Of a stretch of DNA of 64,000 bases, positions 25,598-34,591 are shown in pieces. The first letter of the stretch is position 1; the number at the start of each line of letters is the position of its first letter. Location: NCBI RefSeq assembly GCF_001563285.1, contig NZ_CP005189.1, positions 186,001 to 250,000 of the forward strand, read 5' to 3'. Below the pieces are notes generated by a model. That model was not told the origin of the DNA and did no database searches. It worked only from the letters and a program-made list of their open reading frames with translations. This stretch comes from Sphingobium sp. MI1205. GTDB taxonomy: Bacteria > Pseudomonadota > Alphaproteobacteria > Sphingomonadales > Sphingomonadaceae. Both the position numbers and the translations under genes were made by a program.

Positions 25598-27197
25598 TAT
25601 CGCCTTACCCGTCGGCGGCATCGCCGACGGCATGGCGTTTGCAGAAGGGCCCGCTCTCGATGAGAGCGGGCTGATCCTGCCTTCCGACTATCCCAATCAT
25701 TTCGCCGCCATCACGCCCGATAAGCCCGCGTTGATTTTCGGCTCCTACAGCTGGACCTATGCGCAACTGGATCGGGCATGCGATGCGGCTGTCACCTTGC
25801 TTGCCGAACATGGCGTCAGCGCCGGCGGGCGCCTTGCCTATATGGGCAAGAATAATGACCTGTTTTTCATCCTGCTGATCGGCGCGATCCGCGCCGGAGC
25901 AGTGATGGTTCCTGTCAACTGGCGCAATACCGCACCTGAGACCCGCTATGTCCTCGAAGACAGCGCGGTCAGCCTGATCATCGCTGACTCCGAATTTGCC
26001 GGCCTCATCAAGGAAGCCGACACGCGGAGCCTGCCGCTGTTGCTGGTCGATGAAGACGGACCGCAGGGCCTGCGCGCGCGCATCGCCGCCGCCACGCCTG
26101 CGCCGCGCATGGCCCTTGATCCGCTTGCACCCTGCCTTCAGCTCTATACCAGCGGCACCACCGGCCGTCCCAAAGGCGTGGTTACATCGCAATATGCGCT
26201 CGGCATCGCCCGCCATGTCGAAAATATTTCAGGTTTCTTCTCGGATTGGGGGGACGATGAAGTCCTCCTCTCTCCCCTGCCCTCTTTCCATATCGGCGGC
26301 ATGTCGTGGGTGTGCACCGCGCTGGTTCGAGGGGCGACCGTCTATGTCATCGCGGACACCAATCCTGCGGTCATCCTCGACAACTGCCTTGCACATGGCA
26401 TCACCCGCACCTTCATTGTACCCACCCTGGTTCGCGCGCTGATCGGCGAAATGGATGCGCGGGGCGTGCGCGTACCCACCTTGCGGGGGATCCATTATGG
26501 CGCCGCGTCGATGGATCCGGCGCTGCTCGAACGGTCGGTCGATCGCATCGGATGCCGTTTCCTGCAATATTATGGCATGACCGAAGTGACCGGCACGATG
26601 GCGATCCTTGGCCCTGAGCAGCATGATGCCAGCAATCCCTATCTGCTGCGATCGGTCGGTCGACCCTTGCCCGGCTTCAGCATCGCGATCCGCGGCCCGG
26701 ATGCCGAGCTTTTGCCGATCGACACGCCCGGCGAAATCTGGGTCAAAGGGCCCGGCCTGCTGATCGAATATTGGAACAAGCCCCAAGCCACGGCCGAAGC
26801 GCTGATCGACGGTTGGTATCGGTCCGGTGACGGTGGCCGGATTGATAAGGACGGCTATCTGTTCCTGACTGATCGTATCAAGGACATGATCGTGTCGGGG
26901 GGCGAAAATGTCTACCCGGCCGAAGTCGAGGCCGTGCTGCGCGACCATCCGGCGATCCTGGATTGCGCCGTGTTCGGCCTTCCCCATCCCAAATGGGGCG
27001 AGGGCGTGACCGCCGCACTGGAACTGCGCCCAGGGCAGGATGTCGACCCGGAAGAAGTCATCGCCTTTGCGCGCAAGTCGCTTGCGGCGTACAAGATTCC
27101 GCGTCGCATCGAGGTCGGCGTCGCGTTGCCGCGCACTGCATCGGGCAAAGTGCAACGCGCCGCCATTCGCAAATATTTTATGGAACAGGCGGAATAA
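25584..27197 (+). CDS. AMP-dependent acyl-CoA synthetase/ligase (third)
   Basis: A 537-residue adenylate-forming ligase: LYTSGTTGRPKGVV (phosphate loop), YYGMTEVTG, TDRIKDMIVSGGENVYPAEVE (hinge) and TASGKVQRAAIRKYF with the catalytic lysine. It makes a CoA thioester from an unknown acid. Translation is coupled to the BKACE gene by a 14-nt overlap, so its product or substrate may be linked to the cleavage step. Confidence 0.88.
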   Translation: MSLSDIALPVGGIADGMAFAEGPALDESGLILPSDYPNHFAAITPDKPALIFGSYSWTYAQLDRACDAAVTLLAEHGVSAGGRLAYMGKNNDLFFILLIGAIRAGAVMVPVNWRNTAPETRYVLEDSAVSLIIADSEFAGLIKEADTRSLPLLLVDEDGPQGLRARIAAATPAPRMALDPLAPCLQLYTSGTTGRPKGVVTSQYALGIARHVENISGFFSDWGDDEVLLSPLPSFHIGGMSWVCTALVRGATVYVIADTNPAVILDNCLAHGITRTFIVPTLVRALIGEMDARGVRVPTLRGIHYGAASMDPALLERSVDRIGCRFLQYYGMTEVTGTMAILGPEQHDASNPYLLRSVGRPLPGFSIAIRGPDAELLPIDTPGEIWVKGPGLLIEYWNKPQATAEALIDGWYRSGDGGRIDKDGYLFLTDRIKDMIVSGGENVYPAEVEAVLRDHPAILDCAVFGLPHPKWGEGVTAALELRPGQDVDPEEVIAFARKSLAAYKIPRRIEVGVALPRTASGKVQRAAIRKYFMEQAE

Positions 27198-27220
27198 ACC
27201 GCCATGATCGGGAGGATGCT

Positions 27221-27532
27221 ATGTATCTGGTGGCAAGGCTGGAGCTTTCCTACGCCGGTGTGATGGAGTTCATGACCGTCGCACCGAAGGTCCGGGAAAA
27301 GATGGAAGCACGCGGATGCAAAATGCTGCACGCGATGTTTCAGCAGGTCGAACGGCTCAATACCGTCATCCATATATGGGATGTGCCGGACGCCAATACC
27401 TATTTCGCGGCGGTCGAGGCGCTGAAGACCGACCCGGATTTCCCCGAAATCCTGTCGATCCTGGCACGGTCCGTAGTCGATGAGACGCTTACGCTAGCCA
27501 CGGACGCGCCCTATGCGCCCGTACGGTCCTGA
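27221..27532 (+). CDS. Small dimeric alpha/beta-barrel protein (NIPSNAP/Dabb-like)
   Basis: A 103-residue protein with a predicted ferredoxin-like fold: MYLVARLELSYAGVMEFM, MLHAMFQQVERLNTVIHIWDVPD and the ending FPEILSILARSVVDETL. NIPSNAP- and Dabb-type proteins of this size occur in aromatic-catabolism operons, some as decarboxylases, cyclases or chaperones. No catalytic residue can be named. GGGAGG precedes the ATG, and it lies between ligase and SDR genes in the 24367 operon. Confidence 0.65.
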   Translation: MYLVARLELSYAGVMEFMTVAPKVREKMEARGCKMLHAMFQQVERLNTVIHIWDVPDANTYFAAVEALKTDPDFPEILSILARSVVDETLTLATDAPYAPVRS

Positions 27533-27551
27533 CGATCGGAAGGAAAATTCC

Positions 27552-28337
27552 ATGGGCAGATTGAATGGAAAGGTCGCCATCGTCACCGGCGGCGCACGCG
27601 GCCTGGGCGGGAGCGCCGTCGATGCCCTTTGCGCCGACGGCGCCTCGGTCGTCATCGCGGATGTGATCGACGCGGCCGGGCAGGAACGCGCCGCCCGACT
27701 GACGGCCGAAGGACACAAGGTCCATTATGTCCATCTGGACGTCCGCGATGCCGCTCAATGGGCGGCCACGATCGACGATACGATGGCCCGCTGGGGCCGG
27801 CTCGACTGCCTCGTCAACAATGCGGGCATCAATATCCCGATCGATATCGAAGAAGCGACGCTCGAACAGTTCCAGTCGATCCTGGACGTCAACCTGCTCG
27901 GCGCCTTCCTCGGGATCAAGGCCGCGCTGCCCGCCATGCGGAAAAATGATGGCGGTTCGATCATCAACGTCTCATCCAATTCGACCGCCATGGTTCTCCC
28001 GACCACCTCGCTCTATGGCGCGAGCAAGGCGGCGTTGGCCAATCTGACCAAGACCACGGCGGTTCATTGCGGCCTGCGTGGCGATAATATCCGGTGCAAT
28101 TCGATCCATCCGGGCATGCACCTGACCGAAATGATCGACAATCCGCAAGTGCAGGCGTTGCCGCACGTGCGCGCGCTCAAAAACGCCATTCCAATGGGTC
28201 GGATGGGGCTTCCCGCAGAGTTCGGCAAGGTTGTCACCTTCCTTGCGTCCGAAGACTCCAGCTATATGACGGCGGCGGAACTTTTCACCGATGGGGGACT
28301 CACCGTCGTATCTTTCGCGGACCCATCGCGGGGCTGA
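27552..28337 (+). CDS. SDR-family oxidoreductase (paralog of 44975-45760 product)
   Basis: A 261-residue SDR: AIVTGGARGLGG (cofactor loop), LVNNAGINIPIDIEEAT, INVSSNSTAMV (Ser) and YGASKAALANLTKTTAVH (Tyr/Lys), then IRCNSIHPGMHLTEM. Its closest visible relative is the SDR at 44975-45760, which shares the NISSNST and SIHPG/SVHPG style and length; the two likely act on similar intermediates. The start at 27552 follows GGAAGGAA. It ends the five-gene operon, followed by a strong hairpin. Confidence 0.87.
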   Translation: MGRLNGKVAIVTGGARGLGGSAVDALCADGASVVIADVIDAAGQERAARLTAEGHKVHYVHLDVRDAAQWAATIDDTMARWGRLDCLVNNAGINIPIDIEEATLEQFQSILDVNLLGAFLGIKAALPAMRKNDGGSIINVSSNSTAMVLPTTSLYGASKAALANLTKTTAVHCGLRGDNIRCNSIHPGMHLTEMIDNPQVQALPHVRALKNAIPMGRMGLPAEFGKVVTFLASEDSSYMTAAELFTDGGLTVVSFADPSRG

Positions 28338-28352
28338 GAAGACCTGACAACG

Positions 28353-28397
28353 TGCCTGCCGCAAGCCAGTAGCGATTCGCCCGGCTTGCGGCAGGCA
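28353..28397. terminator. Long bidirectional terminator hairpin
   Basis: TGCCTGCCGCAAGCC (28353-28367) and GGCTTGCGGCAGGCA (28383-28397) form a perfect 15-bp stem with a 15-nt loop in the 154-bp gap between convergent operons. No clear T tract, but the stem strength and position support termination. The rest of the gap holds nothing recognisable. Confidence 0.65.
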
Positions 28398-28491
28398 ATG
28401 TATTCCGATTATGGGCGGATCGCGTTTCAATCATCCGGTGGAGCCGAAGGACCAAGCTCCAGCTTATTCCACCCCGGTTGAGCGGACTCGT

Positions 28492-29274
28492 TCAGACGAG
28501 CAGACGCGTCCGGATCGCCGCTATGCCAGCATCATCCAAGGCGAGTTCTTCGCGGATAAAACCTTCGGCTGATCCATGCCGCGCTTCGATCGTGTCGAAC
28601 ATGGCAGTCAAATATCCCGGGTCGGCGCGCATCATCGGCTCCCAGATTTCGCGCGCAACATTGGCCAGCTTGTTGCCGATGGGGTCCTTGGTCACCAATT
28701 CGCAGCCGCGCGAGAAAAACTGGTCCGTGAGCTTATAATCCTCGATCACCTGATCCCGCGAAACGCCGAGAAGGTCGAGCAGCAAGGCAGCCGCGACGCC
28801 CGTGCGATCCTTTCCAGCCGCGCAGTGGAAGACCAGCGGCAGCGTGCCATAGGCGAGTCGCTGGAACAGTTCCCGATAGGACGGTGCCTGTTCATAGGCG
28901 AGATCATGATAGGCCTCTATCATCAGCTGGCGCGACTTTTCAGGGGTAGCGTCGGCATGCTGCATGGCTTCGGTCAGGTCGCCGGCGCTCATCTGATGAT
29001 CGCGCGACCAGATTTCGTAGGTCGCCGCGTCTGGCAGCCGCGAGGGCCGGCGGTTCCGTTCCCTGGTCGACCGAAAATCGCAAATCACCTGCAGGCCGAG
29101 CGCGTCGAGGGCGGCATGGTCGCAGTCCGAAAGTTCGGACATCGTGCCGGATCTATAGACCAGACCCTTGGCAACCGTCCTGCCATCCTGCGTCCGATAC
29201 CCGCCGATATCGCGGAAATTATGGCCTCCCTCCAAGGGGATAACCCGATCGAATTCATGCGCTGCGCTGGTCAT
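28492..29274 (-). CDS. Tyrosine/lipid phosphatase (MptpB-like)
   Basis: A 260-residue phosphatase of the bacterial tyrosine/serine-phosphatase type. The P-loop HCAAGKDRTG (C-x5-R) is near residue 154, FRDIGGYRTQDGRTV and LVYRSG mark the N-terminus, and ICDFRSTRERNRRP follows. The K in the loop (CAAGKDR) is typical of MptpB-like enzymes that remove phosphate from phosphoinositides or phosphotyrosine. It ends an operon with a MaoC hydratase and a flavodoxin-like protein. A regulatory target, or dephosphorylation of a phospho-intermediate made by the local kinases, are both conceivable; neither is shown. Confidence 0.83.
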   Translation of the reverse strand: MTSAAHEFDRVIPLEGGHNFRDIGGYRTQDGRTVAKGLVYRSGTMSELSDCDHAALDALGLQVICDFRSTRERNRRPSRLPDAATYEIWSRDHQMSAGDLTEAMQHADATPEKSRQLMIEAYHDLAYEQAPSYRELFQRLAYGTLPLVFHCAAGKDRTGVAAALLLDLLGVSRDQVIEDYKLTDQFFSRGCELVTKDPIGNKLANVAREIWEPMMRADPGYLTAMFDTIEARHGSAEGFIREELALDDAGIAAIRTRLLV

Positions 29275-29319
29275 TGGCTCTCGTCCGTCAATCTTTTTAT
29301 AGGCCCACCTGATGTCAGT

Positions 29320-29955
29320 TCAGTGACGGTCAACCTTGCTCAAAATTTCGTTGGTGAAGGCAGGGACCCGTGCCACTGCCTCGTCCGACAGGCCATAGCG
29401 GGGCAAGGGGAAGCCCAGAAACCGCTTCCGTCCATCATCGGTGCGATACAGATATGTCACTGTCTGAATCAGGCTGCCGATCTGGCCGCCCGGATGCATG
29501 AAGGGCTCGCCGCCCAGATATTGTCCGCCGGCAGCCTCGGCCAAGCCGCGGACGATAGACAAATTCTTCTGCCACAGCCGGCGGCAGACCACATAGACCG
29601 CAAAGGGCGTGTCGGCCAGCAACGCCTGTGCCTCGGCGCTTTCCAGGAAGGATCGCACCGGCACTGAAGGATTATCGCCCCAAGTGTTGGTGAACAGCAG
29701 CACCAGATCATATTTCTGCGCGACCGCGCCCGCCGGTTCATAGGCGAGAGGGACGACCATTCCCTTTTGGGCGCCCTGCGTCCATTTTTTCGACGCCGCG
29801 ACATTCATGGGGCGGGCGAGGACATCGGCTGGATCGCTCGTGCTGATCCGGCACGATGTCACGTCCCACCCTGCGGCGCGCGCCGCATCCTCAGCCAACG
29901 CGGCCGCCTTCTGGGCCTGACCGGTCAGCGAATAGTAGAGGATGAGGCAACGCAT
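29320..29955 (-). CDS. Flavodoxin-like protein
   Basis: A 211-residue protein with a flavodoxin-type start: LILYYSLTGQAQKAAALAEDAARAAGWDV, where YSLTGQ resembles the FMN phosphate loop, then LVLLFTNTWGDNPSVPV in the FMN-contact position. It may be an NAD(P)H:acceptor reductase or electron carrier; longer than simple flavodoxins (about 150). It sits 29 nt after the MaoC gene and 45 nt before the phosphatase gene. Could supply electrons to an oxygenase, but this is inference. Confidence 0.6.
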   Translation of the reverse strand: MRCLILYYSLTGQAQKAAALAEDAARAAGWDVTSCRISTSDPADVLARPMNVAASKKWTQGAQKGMVVPLAYEPAGAVAQKYDLVLLFTNTWGDNPSVPVRSFLESAEAQALLADTPFAVYVVCRRLWQKNLSIVRGLAEAAGGQYLGGEPFMHPGGQIGSLIQTVTYLYRTDDGRKRFLGFPLPRYGLSDEAVARVPAFTNEILSKVDRH

Positions 29956-29984
29956 CGACTAGCGCCTTTCAAGCGAGAAGGAGG

Positions 29985-30839
29985 TCAGGCCACCGTCGCC
30001 GAACAGCGATCGAGAACCACCTCGCCACGCTCGACCGCGACCGCGCGGAAGCGTAGTTTGCCGTTAGCTTCCTCGAAGAATTCGATGCGGATCGTTTCGC
30101 CGGGCATCACCGGCTTGCTGAACCGCACGAACATCGACTTGAAGCGCGAAACATCATTGTCGCAATAGGCCGACAGGATGGCGCGGTTGGCCAGACCCTT
30201 GGTGCACAGGCCATGCAGGATCGGCATTTCGAAGCCGGCCTTGCGCGCGATCGCAGGATCGGCGTGCAGCGGATTCCAGTCGCCGCTCAAGCGGTAGATC
30301 AACGCCTGCCGGGGCAGCGTCGGGATCTCCACGACCCGATCGGGCGCGCGATCGGGAACAGGCTGAGCCGGCTGCATGGCATTGCCGAAAGCGCCTTCGC
30401 CGCCATTGCCCCGCAGGAACAGAGTGGAGCGCACCGTCGCCAGATGCTCTCCATTGGCGTCGTTATAAAGGTTCTTTTCCTGGTGCAGCAGCGCGCCGCG
30501 CCCTTCGCCCTTGTCCTCAATCCCCGCAACTCGATATTCACCGCGAATGGCACCCGTCGCGGGCAGGGGCTTGTGCACGACCAGATCCTGTTCGGCGTGC
30601 AGAATCTTCACCCAGTCGATGCCGAATTCGGGTTTTTGCGCCCAGAAGCCTGGGTGGCACAGAACATTGGCATAAGCCGGAACGCAGCGCAGATCCTTCT
30701 CATAGACGAAGGGCAGTTCTGCTTCGTTCAACGGGTCCGACCCGTAGCCCAGGCCCAGTGCGAACAGGATCGTGTCGCGCTTGTCATACGGCTGCAAGAT
30801 CGGTTCGATCACCATATTGCTGATTTTTTCGATATCCAT
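29985..30839 (-). CDS. MaoC-type enoyl-CoA hydratase 2 (double hot-dog), copy 1
   Basis: A 284-residue double hot-dog protein. The hydratase-2 motif GDWNPLHADPAIARKAGFEMPILHGL, with catalytic Asp and His, is in the second half; the first half (DPLNEAELPFVYEKDL) is the degenerate domain. These enzymes add water to 2-enoyl-CoA to give (R)-3-hydroxyacyl-CoA, as in steroid side-chain and bile-acid degradation. It is a close paralog of the 38098-38952 product. First gene of a leftward operon; three regulon-type sites lie upstream. Confidence 0.9.
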   Translation of the reverse strand: MDIEKISNMVIEPILQPYDKRDTILFALGLGYGSDPLNEAELPFVYEKDLRCVPAYANVLCHPGFWAQKPEFGIDWVKILHAEQDLVVHKPLPATGAIRGEYRVAGIEDKGEGRGALLHQEKNLYNDANGEHLATVRSTLFLRGNGGEGAFGNAMQPAQPVPDRAPDRVVEIPTLPRQALIYRLSGDWNPLHADPAIARKAGFEMPILHGLCTKGLANRAILSAYCDNDVSRFKSMFVRFSKPVMPGETIRIEFFEEANGKLRFRAVAVERGEVVLDRCSATVA

Positions 30840-30908
30840 AAGCTTCTCAATCCTCGACGCCGCGCGCCCTTCAAGCCATCTGAACGCTCTTAGTTCGTAA
30901 TCGCATTA

Positions 30909-30961
30909 TATGCTAGCAATCAAAAAGCGCGGATGCCAGCATATAATGCTATGCTAGCATA
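30909..30961. promoter_or_regulatory. Three putative regulon operators, one a perfect palindrome
   Basis: TATGCTAGCAAT (30909-30920), an inverted copy GATGCCAGCATA (30932-30943) and the perfect 12-bp palindrome TATGCTAGCATA (30950-30961) lie in the 221-bp gap between divergent MaoC (30839) and Rieske (31061) genes. This is the densest cluster of the recurring element and the best site to define its consensus. Confidence 0.65.
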
Positions 30962-31060
30962 CGATCTTGACTTTGGAGCAAGGGAAGCTATGCTCCGCCT
31001 CCGCGGATTTCGGTCGCCACGGCGGCAGTGGATCGCTCATAATTTTATGGAGAAGGACGC

Positions 31061-32467
31061 ATGGGTAACCAAACCAAGGTCGCACCCGATTATCGCCAGA
31101 GTGCCGCCCCCCTCTTCCAACAGGTCATCGCCGATGATCCCGTGCCCGCGCCCGCCGTGCTACGCGAATATTCCGAGTTGGACATACCGGTGGCCCACGT
31201 ACCTCGCGACCGCTATCGTAGCCCTGCCTTCGCCGCGCTCGAGGATGAGCGCATGTGGCCGCGCGTCTGGCAGATGGCCTGCCGTGAAGAACAGATACCC
31301 GAAGTTGGCGACTGTCTCGTCTACAACAGCCCCGGCGCATCCTTCGTCATAGTGCGTTCCGCACCCGATGAGATCCGTAGTTATTATAACAGCTGTCTGC
31401 ATCGCGGCATGAAGCTGTGCGCGGAAAACACCAGCGTTCGCAAGATCGTGTGCCCCTTCCATGGCTTCACCTGGAACCTCGACGGGACGTTGGCTCATGT
31501 GCCGTCCCGCTGGGATTTTCCTGATCTGCAGGAAAACGAGATGAACCTGCCCGAGGCGCGGGTGGAATGCTGGGACGGCTTCGTCTTCATCAACCGCGAC
31601 CACGACGCGCCGCCCTTGATGGACTATCTGGGCCACATGCCAGCGCATTTCGCCGACTGGTCCTATTCGGACATGTATCTGGCGACGGTCATCCGCAAGA
31701 ATATGGATGCCAATTGGAAAACCTGCATCGAGGGCTTTGTCGAATCCTTCCATCTTGCGGGCATCCACGCCCAGGCCCTGCCCTTCGGCGGCGATGCCAG
31801 CACCCAATATGATGTCTGGGCAGACGATCCGCATGTCAGCCGCTTCCTGGAGCCCACCGGCGTCATGAGCGACCAGCTGCCCCAGGCGCTGTCGGAGCAG
31901 GAAATCCTAGATTCGGCCCTGGCCTTGGTGTTCGGCGGCGGGGAAGTCCCCCGTCTGGACGAAGGCGTGAAGGCGCGGCACTTCATGGCCGAGAGCATGC
32001 GTACGGCGATGAGCCAAGCCCATGGGCGTGACTATTCGCAAATGTCCGATTCCGAAGCGGCCGATGCCGTGCAATATTCGCTGTTCCCGAACATCATCCT
32101 GTTCCGGTCGCTCGGCTATCCCTACGCCTATCGCTTCCTGCCCGAGCGGGGCAATCCCAACCGGTCCACGTTCGAATTCATGATCTTCAAGCCCAAACCG
32201 GCCGATGCCGACTTCCTTCCGGAAGTGGAAGTCGTCGATCTGGGCGACGAAGGCTCTTTTGCCGCCGCCGGCGTTCTTCCGCCCTGGCATGGTGAAATCT
32301 ATGACCAGGACGTGACCGGCCTTCGCCTGTGCCAGGACGGCATCCGCAATGGCGGTGACGCCGACATCATCTATTCGGCTTATCAGGAAGTCCGCATCCG
32401 GCACATGCACCAGACGCTGAGCCGTTATGTGAGCGACGATCCGAAGGACGCGCCGGGTCGGCGCTGA
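31061..32467 (+). CDS. Rieske non-heme iron oxygenase, alpha subunit
   Basis: A 468-residue oxygenase catalytic subunit. CLHRGMKLC and CPFHGFTWN carry the Rieske ligands (C-x-H, C-x2-H) near residues 110-135. The mononuclear iron site is in EGFVESFHLAGIHAQ, where the two His are kept but the Asn-Asp/Glu context of the usual NxxExYH is changed. It probably hydroxylates or demethylates a pathway intermediate. GGAGAAGGACGC precedes the ATG. It is followed by an MDR reductase gene 121 nt later. Confidence 0.9.
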   Translation: MGNQTKVAPDYRQSAAPLFQQVIADDPVPAPAVLREYSELDIPVAHVPRDRYRSPAFAALEDERMWPRVWQMACREEQIPEVGDCLVYNSPGASFVIVRSAPDEIRSYYNSCLHRGMKLCAENTSVRKIVCPFHGFTWNLDGTLAHVPSRWDFPDLQENEMNLPEARVECWDGFVFINRDHDAPPLMDYLGHMPAHFADWSYSDMYLATVIRKNMDANWKTCIEGFVESFHLAGIHAQALPFGGDASTQYDVWADDPHVSRFLEPTGVMSDQLPQALSEQEILDSALALVFGGGEVPRLDEGVKARHFMAESMRTAMSQAHGRDYSQMSDSEAADAVQYSLFPNIILFRSLGYPYAYRFLPERGNPNRSTFEFMIFKPKPADADFLPEVEVVDLGDEGSFAAAGVLPPWHGEIYDQDVTGLRLCQDGIRNGGDADIIYSAYQEVRIRHMHQTLSRYVSDDPKDAPGRR

Positions 32468-32588
32468 TCGCCACCTTCCGGAGATGCAGGCGGCAACGAG
32501 GCGACGCCCCTCCCATCTCCGGCGGTTGACGCTAGACCGGGGCTGCACTACCGATCCGCGACTTTCTGACACATTTCAGGGGCCTGTC

Positions 32589-33617
32589 ATGACCACCCAA
32601 ATCCCGCCCTTTTCAACACCTGAAAAGAACCGCCAGATCGTTCTGGCCCAGCGTCCCCAGGGCACCCCGCGCAAGAGCGATTTCGCGCTTAAGGAAGTCG
32701 CGCGCCCCGTCCCCGGCCCCGGCCAGGTGCTGGTGCGCAATCTCTATCTATCCGCCGACCCTGTGCAGCGCGGTTGGGCCAGCAACCCCGCGCTCACCCC
32801 GATCGACGCGCCGATGCGGGCCCTGGCGGTCGGCATCGCGATCGAAAGTCAGGACCCGACCATTGCGCAAGGCGACCTGGTCTATGGCTTCCTGGGTTGG
32901 CAGGATTATGCCGTGATAACCCGCGCCGACCTGCTGTCCCATATTTCCAACCCTCGGGCACCGCTGCCGGCCTATGCCGGCATTCTGGGAATGCCTGGGG
33001 TCACCGCCTGGCTGGCGCTGCATGACATCGCGCCGCCGTCGGAGGGCAAGGCGATATTGGTGTCGACCGCTGCTGGAACCGTCGGCAGCATCGTTGGGCA
33101 GATCGCGCGGCAGGCGGGCGCTTACGTTGTGGGCCTGACCGGCAGTGACGACAAGATTGAGCGCTGCGTCAGCCGCTTTGGCTATAACGCGGCCTTCAAC
33201 TACAAGACCGGCGATCTGGCGGAGACATTGGCGGCGGCGCGGCCCGAGGGCTTCGACATTTATTTCGACAATACCGGGGGCTGGATCCTGGACACCGCCA
33301 TTCGCGCCATGGCGAAAAACGGGCGCATTGTGCAATGCGGCACGGCTGCCACGCCCAGCTGGAATCCGCCGCCGACCGGGTTGCGCAACGAACGCGAAAT
33401 CCTGATGCGGACGCTCAGCTGGACCGGATTTGTGATCTTCGACCATGTGGCTCGCTTTGGCGACGCCATTGAACGACTTACTGACCTGCTTCTCGCAGGC
33501 AAGCTCGTTTATGACGAAGATGTGGAAAACGGAATCGACAAGATCACGGATGTTCTTGAGGAACTCTTCGCTGGATCCAATACCGGCAAGAAACTGATCT
33601 ACATCGGCGAGGATTGA
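32589..33617 (+). CDS. MDR-family NADP-dependent enone/alkenal reductase
   Basis: A 342-residue medium-chain reductase of the leukotriene-B4-dehydrogenase/CurA type, which reduces C=C next to a carbonyl using NADPH and needs no zinc. VPGPGQVLVRNLYLSADPVQRGW at the start, ILVSTAAGTVGSIVGQIARQAGAYVVGLTGS (cofactor domain) and FDIYFDNTGGWILDTAI are typical. The start at 32589 is where family similarity begins; the ribosome site is weak. Second gene after the Rieske oxygenase. Confidence 0.85.
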   Translation: MTTQIPPFSTPEKNRQIVLAQRPQGTPRKSDFALKEVARPVPGPGQVLVRNLYLSADPVQRGWASNPALTPIDAPMRALAVGIAIESQDPTIAQGDLVYGFLGWQDYAVITRADLLSHISNPRAPLPAYAGILGMPGVTAWLALHDIAPPSEGKAILVSTAAGTVGSIVGQIARQAGAYVVGLTGSDDKIERCVSRFGYNAAFNYKTGDLAETLAAARPEGFDIYFDNTGGWILDTAIRAMAKNGRIVQCGTAATPSWNPPPTGLRNEREILMRTLSWTGFVIFDHVARFGDAIERLTDLLLAGKLVYDEDVENGIDKITDVLEELFAGSNTGKKLIYIGED

Positions 33618-33645
33618 CCGGAACGCCCCGCCCCTTATTGCAAGA

Positions 33646-33671
33646 GGGGACGGTGCTCGGGCGCCGTCCCC
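33646..33671. terminator. Terminator hairpin after reductase gene
   Basis: GGGGACGGTGC pairs with GCGCCGTCCCC (one G-T pair) around a 4-nt loop, 29 bp after the reductase stop and before the convergent YciI-like gene stop at 33688. Confidence 0.6.
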
Positions 33672-33687
33672 ATCTAATCCAAGTCCG

Positions 33688-33990
33688 TCAATCCTGCCGC
33701 CAACTGCCCAAGGCAGGGCGAACCGGCTGGATGGTCGGGTTATCGGCGAATATGCCCTCGATCATGAATGGATCGGCCGCCAGCAAGGCGCTCACCGCCT
33801 CTTCGTCCTTTGCCTCCAGCAGAAAAGAACTGCCAATGGCAGACGCATCGGGGCCATCGTCACTGAGCATGGCTCCAGCGACCTTCAAAATATCGCCTTG
33901 GGCGACCCAATAATCCACGTGACGCTGCCGATGCTCCAAGCGCTTTTCCAGCGCTCCCGGTCGATCGGCGGCAAATATCATGAAATACAT
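33688..33990 (-). CDS. YciI-like protein
   Basis: A 100-residue ferredoxin-like protein of the YciI family: MYFMIFAADRPGALEKR, HRQRHVDYWVAQGDILKVAGAML, AKDEEAVSALLAADPF. Members act as small lyases or isomerases (5-chloromuconolactone dehalogenase is one) with an active-site His-Asp; an H-x-x-Y pair is present here. I chose the ATG at 33990 because similarity starts there and GGAG lies upstream; an in-frame start at 34038 overlaps the MarR gene end. Confidence 0.75.
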   Translation of the reverse strand: MYFMIFAADRPGALEKRLEHRQRHVDYWVAQGDILKVAGAMLSDDGPDASAIGSSFLLEAKDEEAVSALLAADPFMIEGIFADNPTIQPVRPALGSWRQD

Positions 33991-34027
33991 TCTAGCTCCA
34001 TCCCATAGCATCCCTCGCGCGGATGCT

Positions 34028-34591
34028 TCAGATTCCATTCCTCATCTCAGTCTTCACATCAGACAAACTGGATATTTTTGATTCGCCCATGGAAATCTTG
34101 TCAGCAAGAATTTCCTTCAGGTTTTTCTTCACTACAGAAAGGACTTTCTCTGCCCCCTCGACCTCCTGCATCGTCAGGCCCGAGAATATCCTTCGATTAA
34201 CGTCCGAGGACACCTCCACCATCAGGTGAATGACCTCAAACCCTCGTTCCGTGATGAATACCCGTTTGGCCCGCCGATCCGATGCATCTGCTCTGCGCTC
34301 GACATGACCGGACGCTTCCAGTCGGTCGACGAGACCGCCGACGGTCACCTTCCCGACCTCCATCAATCTGGCAAGATCGACCTGCATCATGCCGTTATTG
34401 CCACCACGCGACAGAGCGCTCAACACCGACCATTGCGAACGGGTGATCCCATAAGGCCGCATGATGAGGTCCATGACCGTCCGCCGAATGCGTGAAACGT
34501 CGTGTACCAGATAGCCAAAGGCGAAATGTTGCGCCGAAGGCTCCTCTCCTAAATTGTCCACCTTATCGGCGGCTTGTTCCCTGTTTTTCAT
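34028..34591 (-). CDS. MarR-family transcriptional regulator
   Basis: A 187-residue winged-helix regulator: the helix pair QVDLARLMEVGKVTVGGLVDRLEASGHVERRADASDRRAKRVFITERG is the DNA-binding unit. N-terminal start is placed at MKNREQAAD (34591), with GAAGAAG just before it. It precedes the YciI gene on the same strand. Upstream, ATGCTTAGCGTAC and TATATTAGTATAT near 34665-34695 resemble the local operator class, so autoregulation is possible. The ligand is unknown. Confidence 0.83.
   Translation of the reverse strand: MKNREQAADKVDNLGEEPSAQHFAFGYLVHDVSRIRRTVMDLIMRPYGITRSQWSVLSALSRGGNNGMMQVDLARLMEVGKVTVGGLVDRLEASGHVERRADASDRRAKRVFITERGFEVIHLMVEVSSDVNRRIFSGLTMQEVEGAEKVLSVVKKNLKEILADKISMGESKISSLSDVKTEMRNGI

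Noticed and set aside
28353..28397. Possible repeat unit or CRISPR-like element
   Set aside because: It is a single inverted repeat between convergent operons, better explained as a terminator; no spaced direct repeats occur in the window.
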